The notes: generated by a model from the letters alone, not told the origin. Counted from the stretch's first letter, positions 17,599 to 28,057 are shown. The stretch: 64,000 nucleotides of DNA from Flavobacterium sp. (GCA_016787805.1 JAEUTY010000020.1:1-64000), one strand, 5' to 3'. A program made the numbers and translations.

Positions 17599-18180
17599 TT
17601 ATTTTTCTTGTTCTAACGTTTTTTCAATTCGTTTATCAGGAATTAACCACAATATTGCTACTATTATGTATAAAATACCCGAAATTAATGTGTAAAATTG
17701 GGTTAAAACTACAGCAATCAAGTACAAAACAAGCGAAATTTTTCCCTTAACATCTTTTCCTACAGCTTTTGAAAGAACTGAATCTTTTCCATGACTAGCA
17801 ATAATAGCGTTTTGAAGAATAAAATAAGCAATAGCGTTCATCAACAATATAATTCCGTATAGCATCATTGGAAAAGAAGCAAAGTGATGCTCACCAATCC
17901 AAGCAGTGGCAAACGGAATTAACGACAACCAAAACAACAAATGCAAATTGGCCCAAAGTATTTTTCCATTTACTCGCTTTACAGTATGCATCATGTGATG
18001 GTGATTGTTCCAGTAAATTCCAACGTAAATGAAACTCAAAATATAACTCAAAAACTTATGAGATAATTTTATAACTGACTCAAAAGTAGTGTCGTTTGGA
18101 ACTTTAAATTCTAAAACCATGATGGTGATGATGATTGCTAAAACACCATCACTAAAGGCTTCTAAACGGTTTTTGTTCAT
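17599..18180 (-). CDS. TMEM175-family (DUF1211) potassium channel-like protein
   Basis: A 193-residue, six-helix membrane protein. The family signature RLEAFSDGVLAIIITIMVLE is at residues 5-24; bacterial members form tetrameric K+-permeable channels in the inner membrane. HHHMMHTVKRVNG follows the second helix as usual. Its ATG overlaps the TGA of the upstream TIR-like gene (ATGA, 18180-18177), indicating translational coupling. Whether the channel acts physiologically with that protein is an inference from the overlap only. Confidence 0.88.
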   Translation of the reverse strand: MNKNRLEAFSDGVLAIIITIMVLEFKVPNDTTFESVIKLSHKFLSYILSFIYVGIYWNNHHHMMHTVKRVNGKILWANLHLLFWLSLIPFATAWIGEHHFASFPMMLYGIILLMNAIAYFILQNAIIASHGKDSVLSKAVGKDVKGKISLVLYLIAVVLTQFYTLISGILYIIVAILWLIPDKRIEKTLEQEK

Positions 18181-19274
18181 TTTTTTTCAAGTGTATTTAG
18201 CAACTCTTTTCCAATTTCTTTCCATTTTGCTTTATCATAGCTATAATCCAAGCACAATAGGATTAAATCGGAGAACTGTTGGATTAATTTTGGTTCTGAT
18301 AAAAATACAGTTTTTATTTTTTCAAACCTATTAGAAAGCTCTAGGATTATTCTTTTTGGTGTTCCTACATCATTTGCAGGTAGAAAATGATGAAAATTTT
18401 GTATTGATTTTACCATATCTAAATCAAAAAATGAAGTGATTGCACGTCTAACAACTCCAACTTCTTCATTTGCTATTGAAGGTATGACTTCTTCAAATAT
18501 AAAATCTAAATTACTATTAATGTTGATTAATTCAGTCAATGATTCAATTGTTTTTCGTGAAATTCCTTGTTCAGAGTCTAAGCACAATTCAACAATTTCA
18601 TCATCATTTAATGATTTTGAAACCATAAAATAATCCAATGCTTTTTTACGAATTTGTTTTTCTTGAAAAGAATCAAATAAAATTTCTTTACAAAGTTTAT
18701 CATTTTCAGAAGAAACTTTATCTTTAATATACGCTATATCATTCATTCGAGAAGAATAAAGAATAGGCAAAAATGTATTCTTTTTATTTTCAATTTCTTT
18801 TGCTTTTAATGCCAAAGAAAATACTAACAATAAATTTTCTTTCAGTTTGTTTTCAAAATTTTCTTTGTCGTTTTCAAAGGGAATTAGGGTTACTTGATGA
18901 TTGGCTTCAAGTTGTTGAAACAAGTGAATTAAAGCATTTTCTTTATTTTTATCCAAAAGCGCATTATGATTTCGATAAGATTCATAAGTTGATTTTTCGC
19001 AAAGGATAATGAAGTTTTTATAATTAGACAGTACTTCTTTAAATTCAGTTTCCCAAGTTATTTTTCCGTAAAGTTTATTCACAACAAAAATAATTATGTC
19101 ACAACTACTTACAGTTCTGATAGAGTTCATTTCCCAATTGTTGTTGTGGTAATTATCGTACTCTAAATCAGCTCCTGAGAAGCTTCTTATTGTTGCGCCA
19201 AATTCACGAGTCACTTTGATATAACTTTCATAAAATTCAGCTGTGTCTTTGGCTCCACAAAACATTAGTTTCAT
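18177..19274 (-). CDS. Hypothetical protein with TIR-like N-terminal fold and helical-repeat C-terminus
   Basis: A 365-residue cytosolic protein I do not recognise as a named family. Residues 1-105 look like an alternating beta/alpha flavodoxin- or TIR-like domain: KLMFCGAK strand, long helix, GADLE loop, CDIIIFVVNKLYG strand, then a WETEFKEVL helix whose Trp and Glu resemble the WxxE region of TIR folds, and NFIILCEK. Residues 160-360 are all helix with HEAT-like spacing. The last 4 nt overlap the TMEM175-type channel gene. Could be a sensor or effector paired with the channel; a DUF4062-like or nucleoside-transferase-like fold are alternatives. Confidence 0.5.
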   Translation of the reverse strand: MKLMFCGAKDTAEFYESYIKVTREFGATIRSFSGADLEYDNYHNNNWEMNSIRTVSSCDIIIFVVNKLYGKITWETEFKEVLSNYKNFIILCEKSTYESYRNHNALLDKNKENALIHLFQQLEANHQVTLIPFENDKENFENKLKENLLLVFSLALKAKEIENKKNTFLPILYSSRMNDIAYIKDKVSSENDKLCKEILFDSFQEKQIRKKALDYFMVSKSLNDDEIVELCLDSEQGISRKTIESLTELININSNLDFIFEEVIPSIANEEVGVVRRAITSFFDLDMVKSIQNFHHFLPANDVGTPKRIILELSNRFEKIKTVFLSEPKLIQQFSDLILLCLDYSYDKAKWKEIGKELLNTLEKK

Positions 19275-19290
19275 AACAAGTAGAAATAAA

Positions 19291-19333
19291 AAACCACGAA
19301 TTCACAAATTTAATGATTAGGAATTCGTGGTTT
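19291..19333 (-). terminator. Terminator of clpC
   Basis: Perfect 13-bp stem AAACCACGAATTC/GAATTCGTGGTTT followed on the minus strand by TTTTTTATTT. It shares its CCACGAATT core with the terminator at 35973. Confidence 0.85.
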
Positions 19334-19348
19334 ATAATTGAACAAATA

Positions 19349-21889
19349 TTACTTTGTTGGCTTTTCTGTTTTTTTAATTTTAACAGTTAATTCTTCAGTT
19401 CCATCTTCAATGTCCATAAAAATCTCATCTCCAGATGCAATTTTAGAAGTAATAATTTCTTCTGCCAAAGCATCTTCAACATATTTTTGAATAGCTCTTT
19501 TTAGTGGACGAGCTCCAAATTGTTTATCAAAACCTTTGTCTGCTATAAATGCTTTTGCTTTATCAGACAATGTCAAATTGTAACCTAAATCAGCAATACG
19601 AGCATATAATTTTTTCAACTCAATTTCTATGATTTTATCAATGTCTTGTTTTTCTAGAGCGTTGAAAACAATTACATCGTCAATACGATTTAAGAATTCT
19701 GGCGCAAATGTTTTCTTTAATGCATTTTCAATGATACTTTTTGAATTGTCATCTGCTTGTGCGGCTTTGGCTGCTGTTCCGAAACCAACACCTTGACCAA
19801 AATCTTTTAATTGACGCGCTCCAACATTGGATGTCATGATAATAATAGTGTTTTTAAAATCGATTTTTCGACCCAAACTATCGGTTAAATAACCGTCATC
19901 CAATACTTGAAGCATCATGTTGAAAACGTCTGGATGCGCTTTTTCAATTTCATCCAAAAGCACAACACAATACGGTTTTCTTCGTACTTTTTCGGTCAAT
20001 TGTCCGCCTTCTTCATAACCAACATAACCTGGAGGCGCACCAATCAAACGTGAAATTGCGAATTTTTCCATGTATTCACTCATGTCAATACGAATCAAAG
20101 CGTCTTCAGAATCGAATAATTCTTTGGCTAATACTTTGGCTAATTGTGTTTTACCAACACCAGTTTGACCTAAGAAAATAAATGAACCAATTGGTCGATT
20201 CGGGTCTTTCAAACCGGCACGATTTCTTTGAATTGAACGTGCAATTTTCAACACTGCATCGTTTTGTCCAATTACTTTATTTTGAAGCAGTTCAGGCAAA
20301 TTAGCTAACTTGTTGCTTTCAGTTTGTGCAATTCGATTTACTGGAATTCCTGTCATCATTGAAACTACATCTGCAACATTGTCTTCCGTTACTTGAATAC
20401 GATTATTTTTCGAATCTTCTTCCCATTGTTCTTGCGCGATGGCAAGGTCTTTTTCCAAGCGTTTTTCATCGTCACGCAATTTGGCTGCTTCTTCGTATTT
20501 CTGTCTTTTAACCACCGTGTTTTTCAGATCACGAACTTCTTCCAACTGACGTTCTAAGTCTAATATTTGCTTTGGAACATCAATATTGGTAATGTGAACA
20601 CGCGAACCTGCTTCATCCAAAGCATCAATTGCTTTATCTGGTAAAAAACGCTCCGACATATAGCGATCGGTCAATTTTACACAAGCTTCAATAGCTTCAT
20701 CAGTGTAAGTTACATTGTGATGATCTTCGTATTTGTTTTTGATATTATTTAAAATGGTAATCGTTTCGTTAACTGAAGTTGGTTCAACTATTACCTTTTG
20801 AAAACGACGTTCTAAAGCACCATCTTTTTCGATATACTGACGGTATTCGTCTAAAGTTGTTGCCCCAATACATTGAATTTCACCACGCGCTAAAGCAGGT
20901 TTAAACATGTTGGAAGCATCTAAAGAACCCGTTGCTCCACCAGCGCCAACTATAGTGTGGATTTCGTCAATAAAAAGAATAATATCGTCGTTTTTCTCTA
21001 ATTCGTTCATTACGGCTTTCATTCGCTCTTCAAATTGTCCGCGGTATTTGGTTCCGGCTACAAGCGAAGCTAAATCTAAAGTCACTACTCTTTTGTTGAA
21101 AAGGATGCGAGATACTTTCTTTTGAATGATTCGCAAAGCCAAACCTTCAGCAATGGCAGATTTTCCAACTCCAGGCTCACCAATTAGTAGTGGGTTGTTT
21201 TTCTTTCTGCGGCTCAAAATTTGAGATACACGCTCAATTTCTTTTTCACGGCCAACTACAGGATCTAATTTTCCTTCTTCAGCCATTTCGGTCAAATCAC
21301 GACCAAAATTGTCCAAAACAGGAGTTTTAGATTTTTTATTGGATTTGTTGGCTGGATTATTAAAACTGCCTTCTTTTAAACTGTCATCTTGTCCTGAATC
21401 TTCGTTAAATTCATTTTTAGGCAAGTTATCCATGAAATCGTCTTCTTGTGGTGTCATATTTAGGTATTGTTCTTTAGCTACTTCGTAATCGATTTTTAAT
21501 TTGTTGAGTAACTTGGTTGTGGGATCATTCTCGTTTCGCAATATACACAATAGTAAATGCGCAGTGCTTATTGATGAGCTTTGAAACACTTTGGCTTCTA
21601 AAAAAGTAGTTTTGAGTGCTCTTTCCGCTTGCCTGGTTAAGTGTAAATTCTTCTTGTCATTACTTATGTCAGCATTGGGATTTGGCGGACTCAATATCTC
21701 TACTTTTTTCCTCAAGTGTTCTAAATCAATTGACAAATTATTAAGGATTGTAATTGCCTTGCCGTTTCCATCTCTTAAAATCCCAAGCATAAGATGTTCA
21801 GTGCCAATAAAATCGTGACCTAAACGTAAAGCTTCTTCTTTGCTATACGTAATTACATCTTTGACTCTTGGAGAAAAATTATCATCCAT
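19349..21889 (-). CDS. clpC: ATP-dependent Clp protease ATP-binding subunit ClpC
   Basis: An 846-residue AAA+ unfoldase that feeds substrates to ClpP. Order: Clp N-domain double repeat (residues 1-145), a linker, first AAA+ domain with Walker A GEPGVGKS and Walker B IILFIDEIH, a UVR-type coiled insert (about 420-470, QKYEEAAKLRDDEKRLEKD), second AAA+ domain with GQTGVGKT and VVLLDEIEKAHPDVF, and the D2-small domain ending GARPLKRAIQKYVEDALAE. The UVR insert and length mark ClpC rather than ClpB. Strong terminator directly downstream; divergent from gyrA. Confidence 0.95.
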   Translation of the reverse strand: MDDNFSPRVKDVITYSKEEALRLGHDFIGTEHLMLGILRDGNGKAITILNNLSIDLEHLRKKVEILSPPNPNADISNDKKNLHLTRQAERALKTTFLEAKVFQSSSISTAHLLLCILRNENDPTTKLLNKLKIDYEVAKEQYLNMTPQEDDFMDNLPKNEFNEDSGQDDSLKEGSFNNPANKSNKKSKTPVLDNFGRDLTEMAEEGKLDPVVGREKEIERVSQILSRRKKNNPLLIGEPGVGKSAIAEGLALRIIQKKVSRILFNKRVVTLDLASLVAGTKYRGQFEERMKAVMNELEKNDDIILFIDEIHTIVGAGGATGSLDASNMFKPALARGEIQCIGATTLDEYRQYIEKDGALERRFQKVIVEPTSVNETITILNNIKNKYEDHHNVTYTDEAIEACVKLTDRYMSERFLPDKAIDALDEAGSRVHITNIDVPKQILDLERQLEEVRDLKNTVVKRQKYEEAAKLRDDEKRLEKDLAIAQEQWEEDSKNNRIQVTEDNVADVVSMMTGIPVNRIAQTESNKLANLPELLQNKVIGQNDAVLKIARSIQRNRAGLKDPNRPIGSFIFLGQTGVGKTQLAKVLAKELFDSEDALIRIDMSEYMEKFAISRLIGAPPGYVGYEEGGQLTEKVRRKPYCVVLLDEIEKAHPDVFNMMLQVLDDGYLTDSLGRKIDFKNTIIIMTSNVGARQLKDFGQGVGFGTAAKAAQADDNSKSIIENALKKTFAPEFLNRIDDVIVFNALEKQDIDKIIEIELKKLYARIADLGYNLTLSDKAKAFIADKGFDKQFGARPLKRAIQKYVEDALAEEIITSKIASGDEIFMDIEDGTEELTVKIKKTEKPTK

Positions 21890-22148
21890 AAATAAACTAT
21901 TATAAAGGTAAAATTAGTGAATTACTGATGAAATTGCAAAAACCATTCCGCAGTAAAAGTGTTGTCAGTAAATTGACAAAAAAATAGCAAGATATGAAAG
22001 CAGTGAAAACTTAATTTATTAACCAAATTTTGGGTTGAAATTGTTAATAAATAGTAGAAATTTCGACTGTGAAATGCTTTTAAAAAAGGCAAAATGATGT
22101 ATATTGCACGTTTGAATTTTAAACTAATTTTTTAATAAATTTAAGTAT

Positions 22149-24716
22149 ATGTCTGACGGAGAAAAGTTAATTCCTATTAACATAGAAGATGAAATGAAAT
22201 CAGCTTACATCGATTATTCGATGTCGGTTATTGTATCAAGAGCATTGCCCGATGTACGTGATGGTTTAAAACCAGTTCACCGAAGAGTACTTTACGGAAT
22301 GTATGATTTAGGAGTATTTTCAAACAGAGCACACAAAAAATCCGCAAGAATTGTTGGAGAAGTTTTAGGGAAGTACCATCCTCATGGAGATACTTCAGTT
22401 TATGATGCCATGGTACGTATGGCGCAAGAATGGAGTTTACGCTACTTATTAATCGACGGACAAGGTAACTTTGGGTCGATTGATGGCGATAGTCCTGCAG
22501 CAATGCGTTACACTGAGGCAAGAATGAAAAAAATGTCGGAAGACATTATGGCAGATATTGACAAAGAAACAGTTGATTTTAAACTTAACTTCGACGACAC
22601 TTTGTACGAACCAACAGTAATGCCAACCAAAGTTCCTAATTTATTGATTAATGGAGCTTCTGGGATCGCAGTTGGTATGGCAACCAATATGCCTCCTCAC
22701 AATTTGACCGAAGTTGTCGACGGAACGTTGGCTTATATTGATAATAACGAAATTGAGATTGACGAATTAATGCATCACGTAAAAGCTCCTGATTTTCCTA
22801 CAGGTGGAGTGATTTATGGTTATGAAGGTGTTCGTGAAGCATTCAAAACAGGTAGAGGAAGAATCGTAATTCGAGCCAAAGTTAATTTTGAAGAAGTTGA
22901 TGGAAGAGAATCGATAGTGGTTACCGAAATACCATATCAGGTCAATAAGGCCGAAATGATTAAAAAAACAGCCGATTTAATCAATGAAAAAAGGATTGAA
23001 GGAATTTCCAACATTCGTGACGAGTCCGATCGAAATGGAATGCGTATCGTTTATATTTTAAAGCGCGATGCCGTTCCAAATGTGGTTTTAAATACACTTT
23101 ACAAATTTACACAATTACAGTCGTCATTTAGTGTAAATAATATTGCATTAGTAAACGGTCGACCACAACTATTGAATCTAAAAGATTTGATTCATTATTT
23201 TGTTGAACATCGACATGATGTTGTGGTGCGTAGAACACAATTTGAATTGCGTAAAGCAGAGGAAAGAGCCCACATTTTAGAAGGTTTGATAATTGCTTCT
23301 GATAATATTGATGAAGTTATTGCTTTAATCAGAGCTTCAAAAGATGGTGATGAAGCAAGAGCAAAATTGATCGAACGATTTACACTTTCTGAAATTCAAG
23401 CCCGTGCTATTGTCGAAATGCGTTTAAGACAGTTGACAGGATTAGAGCAAGATAAGTTGCGTGCAGAATACGAAGAAATCATGAAATTAATCCAACATTT
23501 GAAAGATTTATTAGCTAGCAAAGAATTGCGAATGAATTTGATCAAAGAAGAATTGATTGAAATTAAAGAAAAATACGGTGATGAGCGTCGTTCTGCAATT
23601 GAATATTCTGGTGGTGATGTAAGTATAGAAGATTTAATTGCTGACGAAAATGTGGTAATTACTATTTCGCATGCAGGTTACGTAAAACGAACATCATTGT
23701 CGGAATATAAAACTCAAAACAGAGGTGGAGTAGGTCAAAAAGGTTCGGCAACACGTGATCAGGATTTCTTAGAACATTTATTTGTGGCAACCAATCACCA
23801 ATATTTATTGTTCTTTACTCAAAAAGGGAAATGCTATTGGATGCGCGTTTACGAAATCCCAGAAGGAAATAAAACGAGCAAAGGTCGCGCCATTCAAAAC
23901 TTGATTAACATCGAAAGTGATGATAAGGTAAAAGCATTCATTTGTACACAAGATCTTAAAGATGAAGAATACATCAATAGTCATTATGTAATCATGGCGA
24001 CTAAAAAAGGTCAAGTGAAGAAAACGCCTTTAGAACAATATTCTCGTCCACGTCAAAATGGTATCAACGCGATAACAATTAGAGAAGATGACGAACTATT
24101 AGAAGCAAAATTAACCAATGGCGATAGCCAAGTTTTGGTAGCAGTTAAATCTGGAAAATTAGTTCGCTTTGAAGAAGAAAAAACACGCCCAATGGGAAGA
24201 ACAGCTTCGGGTGTACGCGGAATTACGCTAGCTGATGATAACGATGAAGTGATTGGCATGGTTTCTGTAAACAAAGAAGATATTGCCGATACGCAATTAT
24301 TAGTGGTAACTGAAAAAGGATACGGAAAAAGAACCAAGTTAGTTGATGAAGATGGAGAAGATGTATATCGTATCACAAACAGAGGTGGAAAAGGAGTTAA
24401 AACATTAAACATTACTGAAAAAACAGGAGCTTTAATTTCGATCAATAATGTTACAGATGAAGATGATCTGATGATAATTAACAAGTCAGGTTTGACTATA
24501 AGAATGGAAGTTTCTGCATTGCGTGTAATGGGAAGAGCTACACAAGGAGTTCGTTTAATAAACATTAAAGAAAACGACTCAATAGCTGCTGTAACCAAAG
24601 TAATGAAAGAAGATGAAGAAGATGAAGCAAGCAGCAATGAGATAAATGAAACAGATGAAAGTATTGATTCAAATGATGTAGATACTTCCAATAATGTTTC
24701 TGAAAGCGATGAATAA
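22149..24716 (+). CDS. gyrA: DNA gyrase subunit A
   Basis: An 855-residue type IIA topoisomerase subunit that cuts and rejoins DNA while GyrB supplies ATP. Seen: [17 protein letters not shown], the quinolone region [17 protein letters not shown], the catalytic Tyr in [10 protein letters not shown], and C-terminal beta-pinwheel blades with the GyrA box [10 protein letters not shown] (about residue 528). The position equal to E. coli Ser83 is Thr here, as I remember for wild-type Flavobacterium; Asp87 is kept. The last 40 residues are acidic. The TPR gene follows after 17 nt. Confidence 0.97.
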   Translation: MSDGEKLIPINIEDEMKSAYIDYSMSVIVSRALPDVRDGLKPVHRRVLYGMYDLGVFSNRAHKKSARIVGEVLGKYHPHGDTSVYDAMVRMAQEWSLRYLLIDGQGNFGSIDGDSPAAMRYTEARMKKMSEDIMADIDKETVDFKLNFDDTLYEPTVMPTKVPNLLINGASGIAVGMATNMPPHNLTEVVDGTLAYIDNNEIEIDELMHHVKAPDFPTGGVIYGYEGVREAFKTGRGRIVIRAKVNFEEVDGRESIVVTEIPYQVNKAEMIKKTADLINEKRIEGISNIRDESDRNGMRIVYILKRDAVPNVVLNTLYKFTQLQSSFSVNNIALVNGRPQLLNLKDLIHYFVEHRHDVVVRRTQFELRKAEERAHILEGLIIASDNIDEVIALIRASKDGDEARAKLIERFTLSEIQARAIVEMRLRQLTGLEQDKLRAEYEEIMKLIQHLKDLLASKELRMNLIKEELIEIKEKYGDERRSAIEYSGGDVSIEDLIADENVVITISHAGYVKRTSLSEYKTQNRGGVGQKGSATRDQDFLEHLFVATNHQYLLFFTQKGKCYWMRVYEIPEGNKTSKGRAIQNLINIESDDKVKAFICTQDLKDEEYINSHYVIMATKKGQVKKTPLEQYSRPRQNGINAITIREDDELLEAKLTNGDSQVLVAVKSGKLVRFEEEKTRPMGRTASGVRGITLADDNDEVIGMVSVNKEDIADTQLLVVTEKGYGKRTKLVDEDGEDVYRITNRGGKGVKTLNITEKTGALISINNVTDEDDLMIINKSGLTIRMEVSALRVMGRATQGVRLINIKENDSIAAVTKVMKEDEEDEASSNEINETDESIDSNDVDTSNNVSESDE

Positions 24717-24733
24717 TATTAATTTTAAATATA

Positions 24734-26059
24734 ATGAAAATTAAAAATGTTTTTATTACAGGAGCTTTATTGGTTTCGGTAGTAGCTTTTTCTCAAAAAG
24801 ATGAATTAAAAGCGTTAAAGAAGATTTATAGTAAAGAAGCTCCTTCGGATAACGATTTAAATGATTACAAAGCAAACTTGACCAAGTTGGAGTCTGTCGC
24901 TACTGAAGAAGGAGACAAAATACACTACAATTTTTTTAAAGGAGTTTTGCCAAAGATTGAGTTAGCTAATTCTGGCGTTGCTCAACCGAGTGAAATGCAA
25001 TTGCAAAAGTTGTTCACTCCAAAAGCAATTTTGGATATGGCATTGGGTTGTTCAGCAATGTTAGAATACGAGAAAAAAACAGGAAAAAAAGTTTTTACTG
25101 ATGATATCAATAAGAGTATTACTGCAATAAAGCCTTCTTTACTTAATGCTGCGGTTGCTTTAGGAGATCAAAAAAAGTATATTGAAGCATCCGATATTCT
25201 ATATTCGATTTACCTTTTGGATAAAAATGATCCTGAAAATTTGTATTATGCCGCTAGTTATGCCGTTAATGCTAAAAAATATGATAAAGCTTTGAGCTAT
25301 TATAATGAATTGAAAAATATAAATTATACTGGTGAGGGCACTATGTATTATGCTGTAAATAAAGCAAGTAAAGAAGAAGAGTACTTTGGGAAAGATAATA
25401 CAGCTAAAACTTCTAGAGATAATTATATTAAATTAGGGTCACATGAAAAACCAAGAGACGAAAAAATATTTTCCAAGAAAAGTGAAATCTATAAAAACAT
25501 AGTTCTTATTTTAATTGATCAAGGAAAGTCAAATGAAGCTAAAGGTGCTATTGAAGATGCAAGAAAAGCCAATCCAAATGATACTTCATTAATGATTGCA
25601 GAAGCGGATTTTTATTTAAAAGAAAAAGATTACGCTAATTATACTCGAGTAGTGAATGAGGCTCTTGAAAAAGATTCTAATAATGTTGATTTAATTTTTA
25701 ACCTCGGTGTAATTAGTGCAGACTCAAACAATTTGCAAGATGCTGAGAAGCATTACAAAAAAGCTATTGAAATCGATCCTAATTACTTTAATGCATATTT
25801 AAACTTGGCCGAGCTGAAATTGAGAGCCGACAAAGATTTTGTAGATGCAATGAAAAAATTAGGAACAACTGTTGCTGATAACAAAAAATATGATGAGTTA
25901 AGAGCAAAACAAAATGCTAACTACAGAGAAGTTATGCCATATTTGGAAAAAGCTGTTGAAATTCAACCATCAAACGATGCTGCTAAAAAAACATTATTAG
26001 GAGTTTATCAAGCTTTAGACTTGACGGATAAGTATAAAGCACTTAAAGCTAAAGAATAA
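24734..26059 (+). CDS. Tetratricopeptide repeat protein (secreted)
   Basis: A 441-residue exported protein: signal peptide MKIKNVFITGALLVSVVAFSQ, then helical repeats. Clear TPR units lie near residues 160-200 (DPENLYYAASYAVNAKKYDKALSYY), 255-300, and 315-350 (VDLIFNLGVISADSNNLQDAEKHY), plus a terminal one. TPRs mediate protein-protein contacts, probably in the periplasm. It follows gyrA by 17 nt, so it is probably read through from gyrA, but a shared job is not implied. A bidirectional terminator follows. Confidence 0.85.
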   Translation: MKIKNVFITGALLVSVVAFSQKDELKALKKIYSKEAPSDNDLNDYKANLTKLESVATEEGDKIHYNFFKGVLPKIELANSGVAQPSEMQLQKLFTPKAILDMALGCSAMLEYEKKTGKKVFTDDINKSITAIKPSLLNAAVALGDQKKYIEASDILYSIYLLDKNDPENLYYAASYAVNAKKYDKALSYYNELKNINYTGEGTMYYAVNKASKEEEYFGKDNTAKTSRDNYIKLGSHEKPRDEKIFSKKSEIYKNIVLILIDQGKSNEAKGAIEDARKANPNDTSLMIAEADFYLKEKDYANYTRVVNEALEKDSNNVDLIFNLGVISADSNNLQDAEKHYKKAIEIDPNYFNAYLNLAELKLRADKDFVDAMKKLGTTVADNKKYDELRAKQNANYREVMPYLEKAVEIQPSNDAAKKTLLGVYQALDLTDKYKALKAKE

Positions 26060-26080
26060 AAAAATAAAATTGATCAAATA

Positions 26081-26109
26081 AAAAAGCCTCATTTTTTGAG
26101 GCTTTTTTT
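26081..26109. terminator. Bidirectional terminator between the TPR gene and dnaX
   Basis: AAAAAGCCTCA/TGAGGCTTTTT stem flanked by A and T runs, serving both convergent genes. Confidence 0.9.
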
Positions 26110-27858
26110 ATATATCTAAATCAAATGTTTTCTTGAGTAATTCAATATTCGGATTTATTTCGTTCAAACGATTATATTTATCTTGGCTAGTAAAGGCTAT
26201 TTTGCTTTTGATGCTTTCATTTACATTGACTTCAATAGTAATTTCATGATTATGCAAATGCCCTCGCAAATAACCCAATAGTTCTGGTTTTTCTTTTTCA
26301 AAATCAATTTTCGAACCTTCATTTGGTAATTCGTACTGAATGGTAAAACCTTCCAATTTGGGCTCATTCATTCGTAACAACGATTCCATGATTTTATGAC
26401 CTTTGTCTCCTAATTTGTCAGCGTATTTAAACCAAAATTCCAACATCTGAGTCTCAGAAAATGATTCTGTAGGCAATTGAACTTCTTGTTTGATTTGCCC
26501 TTTTTGTTGTTCCAATAACTCTTTCTTGGCTCTAATACTAGATAATGATAAGGCAGAAACTTTGGGTCGATCAGAATTTGAAAGTTTAACTTCAATTATA
26601 GAAGGTTCAGGAATGCTTGCTACTTGAGTAGAAGTTGCTTCGACTTCTTTAGGGGAGCTATATTCTTTCTCAAGAATTGGATTTTCAATTGGTGTTGAAA
26701 CATTACTATTTTGAACAGTCGTTGTACCAACTTCTTTTATTGAATAATCAGAACGACGAAAATAAGTAGGTGGAATTATAAAGTCAGCTTTTTTTTTTCT
26801 CCATCAAAGTTGATAGAGCTCAGTTGCATTAATGTCAGTTCAACTAACAATCGCTGATTTTGTGATACTTTGTACTTTAAATCACAATCGTTGGCAATTT
26901 CAATCGCTTTTAATAAAAACTCTTGATGGCATCTTTGTGCTTGTTGTCCATACATTTGTTGAGCTTGCTCGCCAGCTTCCAATAAAGTCAACGTTGCAGG
27001 ATTTTTACAAACCAATAAATCTCTAAAATGCGATGCCAAACCAGAAATAAAGTGGTGTCCATCAAAACCTTTCGACAAAATTTCATTAAACGTTACTAAT
27101 ATCTCAGGAATATTATTGTCTAAAATCAAATCGGTTACTTTCACATACGTTTCATAATCCAAAACATTCAAGTTTTCTGTAACGGCTTGTCGTGTCAAAT
27201 TGGCTCCACAATATGAAACCACACGATCAAAAATCGATAGCGCATCTCGCATTGCACCATCTGCTTTTTGAGCAATAATATGTAAAGCGTCATCTTCAAA
27301 TTGAACACCTTGACTTTGAGCTACTTCAGCCAAATGTTCTTTCGCATCTTTAACAGTAATTCGTTTAAAATCAAATATTTGACAACGCGATAATATAGTT
27401 GGAATGATTTTGTGTTTTTCGGTCGTAGCCAAAATAAAAATGGCGTGCTTAGGCGGTTCTTCTAAAGTTTTCAAAAAAGCATTAAAAGCAGCCGAAGACA
27501 ACATGTGAACCTCATCAATAATGTACACTTTATATTGTCCTGTTTGTGGGGGAATACGCACTTGATCAATCAAATTTCGAATGTCATCAACTGAGTTGTT
27601 CGAAGCAGCGTCTAATTCGAAAACATTGAAAGTAAAATCTTCGTTCGGATCGTCGTAACCAGGCTGATTGATTTTTCGAGCCAAAATACGCGCACAAGTC
27701 GTTTTTCCAACACCACGTGGGCCAGTAAACAATAAAGCAGAAGCCAAGTGATTTGTTTCTATAGCATTCAACAAAGTGCTCGTAATAGCTTGTTGCCCAA
27801 CAACGTCTTTAAACGTTTGCGGACGGTATTTTCGCGCTGATACTACAAATTGTTCCAT
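26108..27858 (-). CDS. dnaX: DNA polymerase III subunit tau (dnaX product through -1 frameshift)
   Basis: The full-length clamp-loader subunit appears only if the reading frame shifts -1 in the A10 tract at 26798-26789: 356 codons in frame 0, then AAA and 226 codons ending at 26108, about 583 aa. After the tract the open frame gives a Pro/Glu/Ser-rich linker (ADFIIPPTYF..., about residues 358-445), then the C-terminal tau-like domain (LPTESFSETQMLEFWFKYADKLG and further). In E. coli tau binds DnaB and the polymerase core through this part. Without a shift only the 360-residue gamma form is made. A sequencing undercall of the homopolymer would look the same. Confidence 0.85.
26776..27858 (-). 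CDS. dnaX: DNA polymerase III subunit gamma (unshifted dnaX product)
   Basis: The 360-residue frame-0 product is a clamp-loader AAA+ ATPase: RKYRPQTFKDVVGQ (residues 8-21), Walker A TGPRGVGKTTC (about 45-55), VYIIDEVHMLSSAAFNAFLKTLEEPP with the DExH box, and the SRC arginine-finger motif TILSRCQIF. The usual zinc-binding cysteines of the gamma domain are not visible. It ends with EKKKLTL just past the A10 tract, where tau would continue. A good promoter (TTG, 19 nt, TATATTTG) starts 24 nt before the ATG. Confidence 0.9.
   Translation of the reverse strand: MEQFVVSARKYRPQTFKDVVGQQAITSTLLNAIETNHLASALLFTGPRGVGKTTCARILARKINQPGYDDPNEDFTFNVFELDAASNNSVDDIRNLIDQVRIPPQTGQYKVYIIDEVHMLSSAAFNAFLKTLEEPPKHAIFILATTEKHKIIPTILSRCQIFDFKRITVKDAKEHLAEVAQSQGVQFEDDALHIIAQKADGAMRDALSIFDRVVSYCGANLTRQAVTENLNVLDYETYVKVTDLILDNNIPEILVTFNEILSKGFDGHHFISGLASHFRDLLVCKNPATLTLLEAGEQAQQMYGQQAQRCHQEFLLKAIEIANDCDLKYKVSQNQRLLVELTLMQLSSINFDGEKKKLTL
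26789..26798 (-). other. A10 slippery tract in dnaX
   Basis: On the minus strand GGAG, ten A, GCTGAC. Frame 0 stops seven codons on; the -1 frame stays open for 226 codons. Equivalent to insertion of one A by transcriptional slippage, or to a ribosomal shift on A-AAA-AAG. Confidence 0.8.
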
Positions 27859-27874
27859 AGAGATTACTTCATTA

Positions 27875-27904
27875 CAAATATATAATTTTCAATTTCAATT
27901 TCAA
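27875..27904 (-). promoter_or_regulatory. Promoter of dnaX
   Basis: TTG (27904-27902), 19-nt spacer, TATATTTG (27882-27875), matching the Bacteroidota consensus. Transcription would start about 12 nt before the ATG. Confidence 0.65.
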
Positions 27905-27925
27905 TGTCAATTTCAATAACAAATT
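27888..27925. repeat. 6-nt TTTCAA tandem repeat
   Basis: TTTCAA units overlapping the dnaX promoter -33 region, so the repeat supplies the TTG element; copy changes would shift promoter spacing in steps of 6. Confidence 0.7.
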
Positions 27926-27977
27926 GAAAAAATATTTCTTAAAATTAAATTCGAAATTTTTATCATTAATCCAAAAA

Positions 27978-28057
27978 CCATTGCCATTGATATTGTCATT
28001 GATATTGTCATTGATCTTTCCATTGATATTGTCATTGATATTGTCATTGTCATTGCT
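27978..28057. repeat. 6-nt ATTGAT/ATTGTC tandem repeat before rnpB
   Basis: About twelve hexamers, mostly alternating ATTGAT and ATTGTC with one CTTTCC interruption. The repeat provides the TTG of the rnpB promoter. Confidence 0.85.

Noticed and set aside
24053-24691. 212-codon ORF antisense to gyrA
   Set aside because: Ser/Thr/Ile-rich shadow of the well-conserved gyrA frame.
27978-28057. CRISPR-like array
   Set aside because: Contiguous 6-nt units without spacers; a microsatellite.
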